From: CAYWNK01 sp047639615
GTDB taxonomy: Bacteria; Planctomycetota; UBA1135; GCA-002686595
DNA: 12,008 nt
NCBI GenBank assembly: GCA_047639615.1
Contig: JBLIOL010000161.1
Span: 1 to 12,008 of the forward strand
Direction: 5' to 3'
The notes beneath the pieces were generated by a model that made no database searches, had not been told where the DNA came from, and was given only the letters and a program-made list of their open reading frames with translations. A program made the translations under genes and the position numbers. Positions 7,178 to 12,008 of the stretch are shown one piece after another. Positions within the stretch are counted from its first letter, which is position 1. Each line of letters begins with the position of its first letter.

Positions 7178-7882
7178 CTAAAAAGTCGGTGTACCCGGCA
7201 TGCTGCTGGGTTGGGGCGCGCTGGAGGGAATCAAACCCTCCGCCTCCGCCGGGCGCACGCGGCGCTCGGCCGGCTGCAACTCGCGCGTCGGCAGCGAACC
7301 GCTCTCCTTCTTCAGACCCGCAAGTCCAAGCACGGTTTGCACCGTGCGCACGCGCTCCTGCATGGAGAGGGAAGCCACCGACACGTACGGCACGCCATAC
7401 ATCTCGAGCATGAGCTTGACCATGCCGTCGATACGCAGCACGTCCTCCCACTCGAGGGTTTCGCGCACGCCGTCCTCCACCAAGAGGCGCTGGTGCGGGC
7501 GCAGGAAAAACACCACGCCCTGGCGCACGGACTCCATGTAGCCGGCCAGACGCGGGTCCCTGAAGATCGACGCGGAGAGCGTCGAGTGGTGCGCAGCGTA
7601 GGCCAGGTTGCAGAAGGCGCGGTCGGAGACGAAGGAGCCCGGCTGGGAGGCCTCGGCGCTCAGCTGACGTGTGAAGACCTCGGACTGGTAGCGGTCCACT
7701 AGGTCCAGGTCCGTGCGCAGGCCGTCTACGCGGGCTTCCATCTCGGCCAGCACCCCGCGCGCCACCTCGGAAATCATGGGGAGGCCGTACTCGTCGCGAA
7801 TCCAGCGGGCGAGGGTGGTCTTGCCCGTGGCATGGGCGCCGACCAGGTAGATACGGGCGGGGGTGTCGGGGGAGATCGGCAT
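7178..7882 (-). CDS. AAA_28/NadR-type P-loop ATPase
   Basis: A 234-residue cytosolic protein. The N-terminus reads IYLVGAHATGKTTLARWI, with a Walker A loop GAHATGKT (15-22). Further family features are EVARGVLAEM (39-48), FVSDRAFCNLAY (84-95, with the acidic D87 expected near the phosphate site) and a beta-strand GVVFFLRP (122-129). This matches AAA_28, the nucleoside/NMN-kinase-like domain also found in NadR. Members phosphorylate small molecules or act as uncharacterised ATPases; no NMN-binding partner domain is attached here. The last ~45 residues are Pro/Ser-rich and probably disordered. The start is fixed by proximity to the P-loop. It converges on the dehydrogenase, and its TAG lies within the inverted-repeat element. 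Substrate unknown. Confidence 0.85.
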   Translation of the reverse strand: MPISPDTPARIYLVGAHATGKTTLARWIRDEYGLPMISEVARGVLAEMEARVDGLRTDLDLVDRYQSEVFTRQLSAEASQPGSFVSDRAFCNLAYAAHHSTLSASIFRDPRLAGYMESVRQGVVFFLRPHQRLLVEDGVRETLEWEDVLRIDGMVKLMLEMYGVPYVSVASLSMQERVRTVQTVLGLAGLKKESGSLPTRELQPAERRVRPAEAEGLIPSSAPQPSSMPGTPTF

Positions 7883-8120
7883 AGCAGGCTGGCGTAGGTC
7901 TCGGTGAGAGACAGACCATACCCCTTGTGGGTCATGATCGATAGCCCACTACATCTGGTAGAAAGTCGCCCGAATTGGAGGCTTTCCCTGGACTCTGGCT
8001 CCCTGGAGCTAACCGCCCCATTCCGAGACAGCCCCGCATTGCTTGGACTGGGCTCAGGTCAGGCCCGGGCCGCATGCCGATGAAAGCCAAGAAGCCCGCT
8101 CCTTGGCCCCTAAATCACCC
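7883..8120. promoter_or_regulatory. Divergent intergenic region with two small hairpins
   Basis: This 238-bp gap must hold promoters for the ATPase gene (minus) and the PilZ gene (plus). GTCTC/GAGAC (7898-7902/7908-7912) and GTGGG/CCCAC (7927-7931/7945-7949) form short dyads that could be operators or leader hairpins. I see no convincing -35/-10 pair and no coding signal; small open frames here lack recognisable protein features. Confidence 0.3.
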
Positions 8121-8942
8121 ATGTTTTTCCACCGCAAACGCGTCCAGTCCTTCAAGCAATCACGAGTCCGGGATCGCCTATTGCTCCCCGATGCGCAGGA
8201 TTTGGTGATCGAAATCGATTTGGAAGATGGTCAAACACCGGTCATCCCTGGGGACCTGCACGACATGCACGTGAATGGCGGCAGCGTCACCATTCCCCTC
8301 GACCTGGCCACGGAGCTTACCCCCGGTGTGATCGTGCAGCTCACCGTAGCGCACCCGGTGCACAACTGGACCGTGTCCACGCCGGCATGCGTTATGCACA
8401 CCTACCCGGAAGGCGCCGGGCAGACCCGCATTGGGTTCGCGTTCATGAACATGGGCGACCTCTACGCCCAACTCGATAACGCCATGGTGCGTTACTTCAA
8501 CCGCCGCCGCGGCACGCGCTTCTTCACCGCACTGGACCAGAGCTTCGAAGCCGAGTGCACCTTCGAGGGCGCGACCTTTAGTGGCCGTATTCACGACCTA
8601 TCACGGGTGGGCATGGCCTTCATCGTCGACAAGCAGACCGGAACTCCCCTGACGGAAAACTGCGACGTGGCAATCTCCTTCACCCTGCCGGATGAGGATC
8701 AAGCGATCAGCGGCGAGGGACGTATCGTCTCAGCCCGCGACCTCGGCGATCATACCTTCTACGGCGTGGACTTCGACACAGACGAGGTGGGCGGCTTCGG
8801 CACTCACCAGGAAGCCATCTCCAAGTACGTACTCGAGCGCCGCCACCTCACCGAGGACTACGAGCAAGCCCTCGAACGCGGCGATATAGAGCCCCTGCCT
8901 TACGTACCTGAGAGCGACGAGCAGGACGAGCAAGCCGCCTAG
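8121..8942 (+). CDS. Tandem PilZ-domain c-di-GMP receptor-like protein
   Basis: A 273-residue cytosolic protein from the ATG at 8121; an upstream in-frame ATG at 8043 adds a leader without domain features. Two PilZ-like beta-barrels are visible. The second (about 128-240) has the canonical c-di-GMP site: R129-x3-R133 in RRRGTR and D159-x-S161-x2-G164 in DLSRVG, followed by typical ISFTLP, GRIVSARDLG and YGVDF strands. The first (about 15-127) has R15-x3-R19 and a matching fold pattern, but its motif reads DMHVNG (48-53), with His in place of Ser, so it may be a YcgR-N-like or non-binding barrel. The acidic C-terminus (SDEQDEQ) is likely disordered. The family senses c-di-GMP to control motility, attachment or exopolysaccharide; no such output gene is adjacent. 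It converges on tex with 41 bp between stops. Confidence 0.9.
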   Translation: MFFHRKRVQSFKQSRVRDRLLLPDAQDLVIEIDLEDGQTPVIPGDLHDMHVNGGSVTIPLDLATELTPGVIVQLTVAHPVHNWTVSTPACVMHTYPEGAGQTRIGFAFMNMGDLYAQLDNAMVRYFNRRRGTRFFTALDQSFEAECTFEGATFSGRIHDLSRVGMAFIVDKQTGTPLTENCDVAISFTLPDEDQAISGEGRIVSARDLGDHTFYGVDFDTDEVGGFGTHQEAISKYVLERRHLTEDYEQALERGDIEPLPYVPESDEQDEQAA

Positions 8943-8983
8943 CCCGACTAGGTCAGGCGCAAAACGCCAGAACTCGGACGGGC

Positions 8984-8986
<3 letters not shown>
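8940..8986. terminator. Possible bidirectional terminator between PilZ gene and tex
   Basis: An outer stem GCCCG (8942-8946) with CGGGC (8979-8983) encloses an inner hairpin GGCG-CAAAA-CGCC (8956-8968). The ends read TAGCCCG and, on the other strand, TAGGCCCG, so the stop codons of both convergent genes sit at the base of the stem. There is no T-run on either side, so intrinsic termination is uncertain. Confidence 0.35.
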
Positions 8987-11374
<2,388 letters not shown>

Positions 11375-11397
11375 GGCAGTCGTTGCTGCCCATGACC

Positions 11398-12008
11398 CTA
11401 CCCAAACTCAGCCACGCGCTCTATGGCGCGCACCTCGGCTTCCATGCGAAGGGCCAAGATGCTGTCCCCGGCCGCGCCCTCGGCGAGCATATCTTCCAGA
11501 GCGATGTGCTCGGTCGGGCGACACTGCAAGGTCACGCCGCGACCCGCAAGCTCAAGCGCTAGGGCCTCGCGCCCCGGCCCCGGTGAGAGCCAGACGCTCT
11601 CGAGTTCGATCCGATCGATGACCTGATTCCAAGCCGCCCCGTGAATTCCATCGCGCTCTCCCACCAGCAGGCGACGCCGCTCGGCGGGTAGATCCGCCGC
11701 CGTTTCCACCAAACTCTCGAGGGCTGGAAGGTCCGGCACCCGATCGAAGATCGCTCGCAGTCCCGCGCTCGCCACGCTGGTGCCACGCCCCAAGCGCAGG
11801 GGATCACGCTCCCCCACCGCGGCCAGGCCGGCGCGCAGTTGTTCGAGGGAGAAATCCATGGCCACCCCGGCCGCCACCGCTGCCAGGGCGTTGCGCACCT
11901 GGAAGCGCGCGGCGCCCCCGAGCAGGGCCGAGGTTTCGTGCAGGCCGCTAATGGGCTCCCGAGAAGCTCCACTAGCGAGGACCAAGCCCTCGTCATCCAG
12001 CAGGCAGA
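11398..12008 (-). CDS. Mur-ligase/cyanophycin-synthetase-like protein, C-terminal part only
   Basis: The frame is open from the right edge to TAG at 11398-11400, giving 202 visible residues; the N-terminus and ATP-binding centre lie outside. The visible start (DEGLVLASGA ... LLGGAARFQVRNALAAVAAGVAMDFSLEQLRAGLAAV) matches the end of the Mur ligase central domain and its junction with the C-terminal domain, closest in style to cyanophycin synthetase. The C-terminal domain follows, but where CphA/MurE proteins have a DYAHNP-type motif this one reads FDRVPDLPAL, and the usual PGR before it is RDPLRLGRG. The protein is therefore either a divergent ligase or one that has lost part of its amino-acid-side chemistry. 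Role unknown: amide-bond formation by ATP activation is the family reaction. It lies 23 bp upstream of tex. Confidence 0.7.
   Translation of the reverse strand, partial: CLLDDEGLVLASGASREPISGLHETSALLGGAARFQVRNALAAVAAGVAMDFSLEQLRAGLAAVGERDPLRLGRGTSVASAGLRAIFDRVPDLPALESLVETAADLPAERRRLLVGERDGIHGAAWNQVIDRIELESVWLSPGPGREALALELAGRGVTLQCRPTEHIALEDMLAEGAAGDSILALRMEAEVRAIERVAEFG

Larger units (their letters stand above)
7005..7181. repeat. 177-bp element bounded by 41-bp imperfect inverted repeats (MITE-like or structured RNA)
   Basis: The left arm 7005-7045 and the reverse complement of 7141-7181 match at 34 of 41 positions without gaps, both beginning TTAGCC and ending CTCGCA. The arms enclose 95 bp. 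The stop codons of both convergent genes (TAG at 7006-7008; TAG on the minus strand at 7178-7180) lie in the arms, so the element fills the whole space between the genes. Each arm has TA just inside its outer end. The segment 7008-7178 could thus be a 171-bp insert flanked by a TA duplication, as made by IS630/mariner-type transposases; no transposase is encoded. Alternatives are a long structured RNA or a bidirectional terminator. The repeat is directly visible; its nature is inference. Confidence 0.75.

Noticed and set aside
7004..7182. Integron attC site reading of the inverted repeat (GTTAGCC ... GGCTAA)
   Set aside because: attC sites have RYYYAAC at the left and GTTRRRY at the right; here the orientation is opposite and the inner L boxes are absent.
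7154..7702. Long plus-strand frame opposite the ATPase gene
   Set aside because: It is antisense to a protein with a clear P-loop and family motifs; its His/Arg/Ala-rich translation has no domain signature and is a GC-rich shadow.

Overview
The window is a GC-rich, gene-dense bacterial chromosome segment. Several traits together suggest a Planctomycetota-like organism. Many products carry signal peptides, including a secreted HEAT-repeat protein, a secreted thioredoxin, a Tat-type sugar isomerase and an exported SAM-methyltransferase. Shine-Dalgarno sequences are almost absent before start codons; the one clear case precedes the HEAT gene. There are no RNA genes of known class, no insertion-sequence transposase and no CRISPR array. 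The lineage call rests on style and recalled family distribution, not on a marker gene.

Left half (1-6219, all minus strand): a run of six genes, transcribed from 6219 towards 1. In order they are an exported class I methyltransferase, a G3E/COG0523 (CobW-like) P-loop protein overlapping it by ATGA, a short-chain dehydrogenase, a Tat-exported sugar isomerase/epimerase-like TIM barrel, a secreted thioredoxin-fold protein, and a secreted HEAT-repeat protein cut by the left edge. Spacings of -4, 33, 46, 10 and 112 bp make at least the first five a plausible operon. They do not spell out a known pathway; the common theme is cell-envelope and redox or metal housekeeping.

Middle (6220-7882): a second short-chain dehydrogenase is transcribed divergently from the methyltransferase across only 39 bp, which holds an 8+8 bp dyad. 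It converges on an AAA_28/NadR-type P-loop ATPase. Between these two genes lies the most unusual object in the window: a 177-bp segment (7005-7181) whose 41-bp ends are inverted copies of each other (34/41 identical, no gaps). Its interior can also fold, and the stop codons of both flanking genes fall inside the repeat arms. Removing the segment together with one TA leaves TTAA, which would still end both genes. This fits a small mobile element (MITE-like) inserted at TA, or a long structured RNA.

Right part (7883-12008): a two-domain PilZ protein (plus strand) in which only the second domain has an intact c-di-GMP motif. It converges on a full-length Tex-type RNA-binding protein (minus strand) whose C-terminal tail contains a perfect 9-bp x 6 minisatellite encoding Arg-Gly-Glu. 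Last is the C-terminal part of a Mur-ligase/cyanophycin-synthetase-like protein, cut by the right edge, whose stop lies 23 bp upstream of the tex start.
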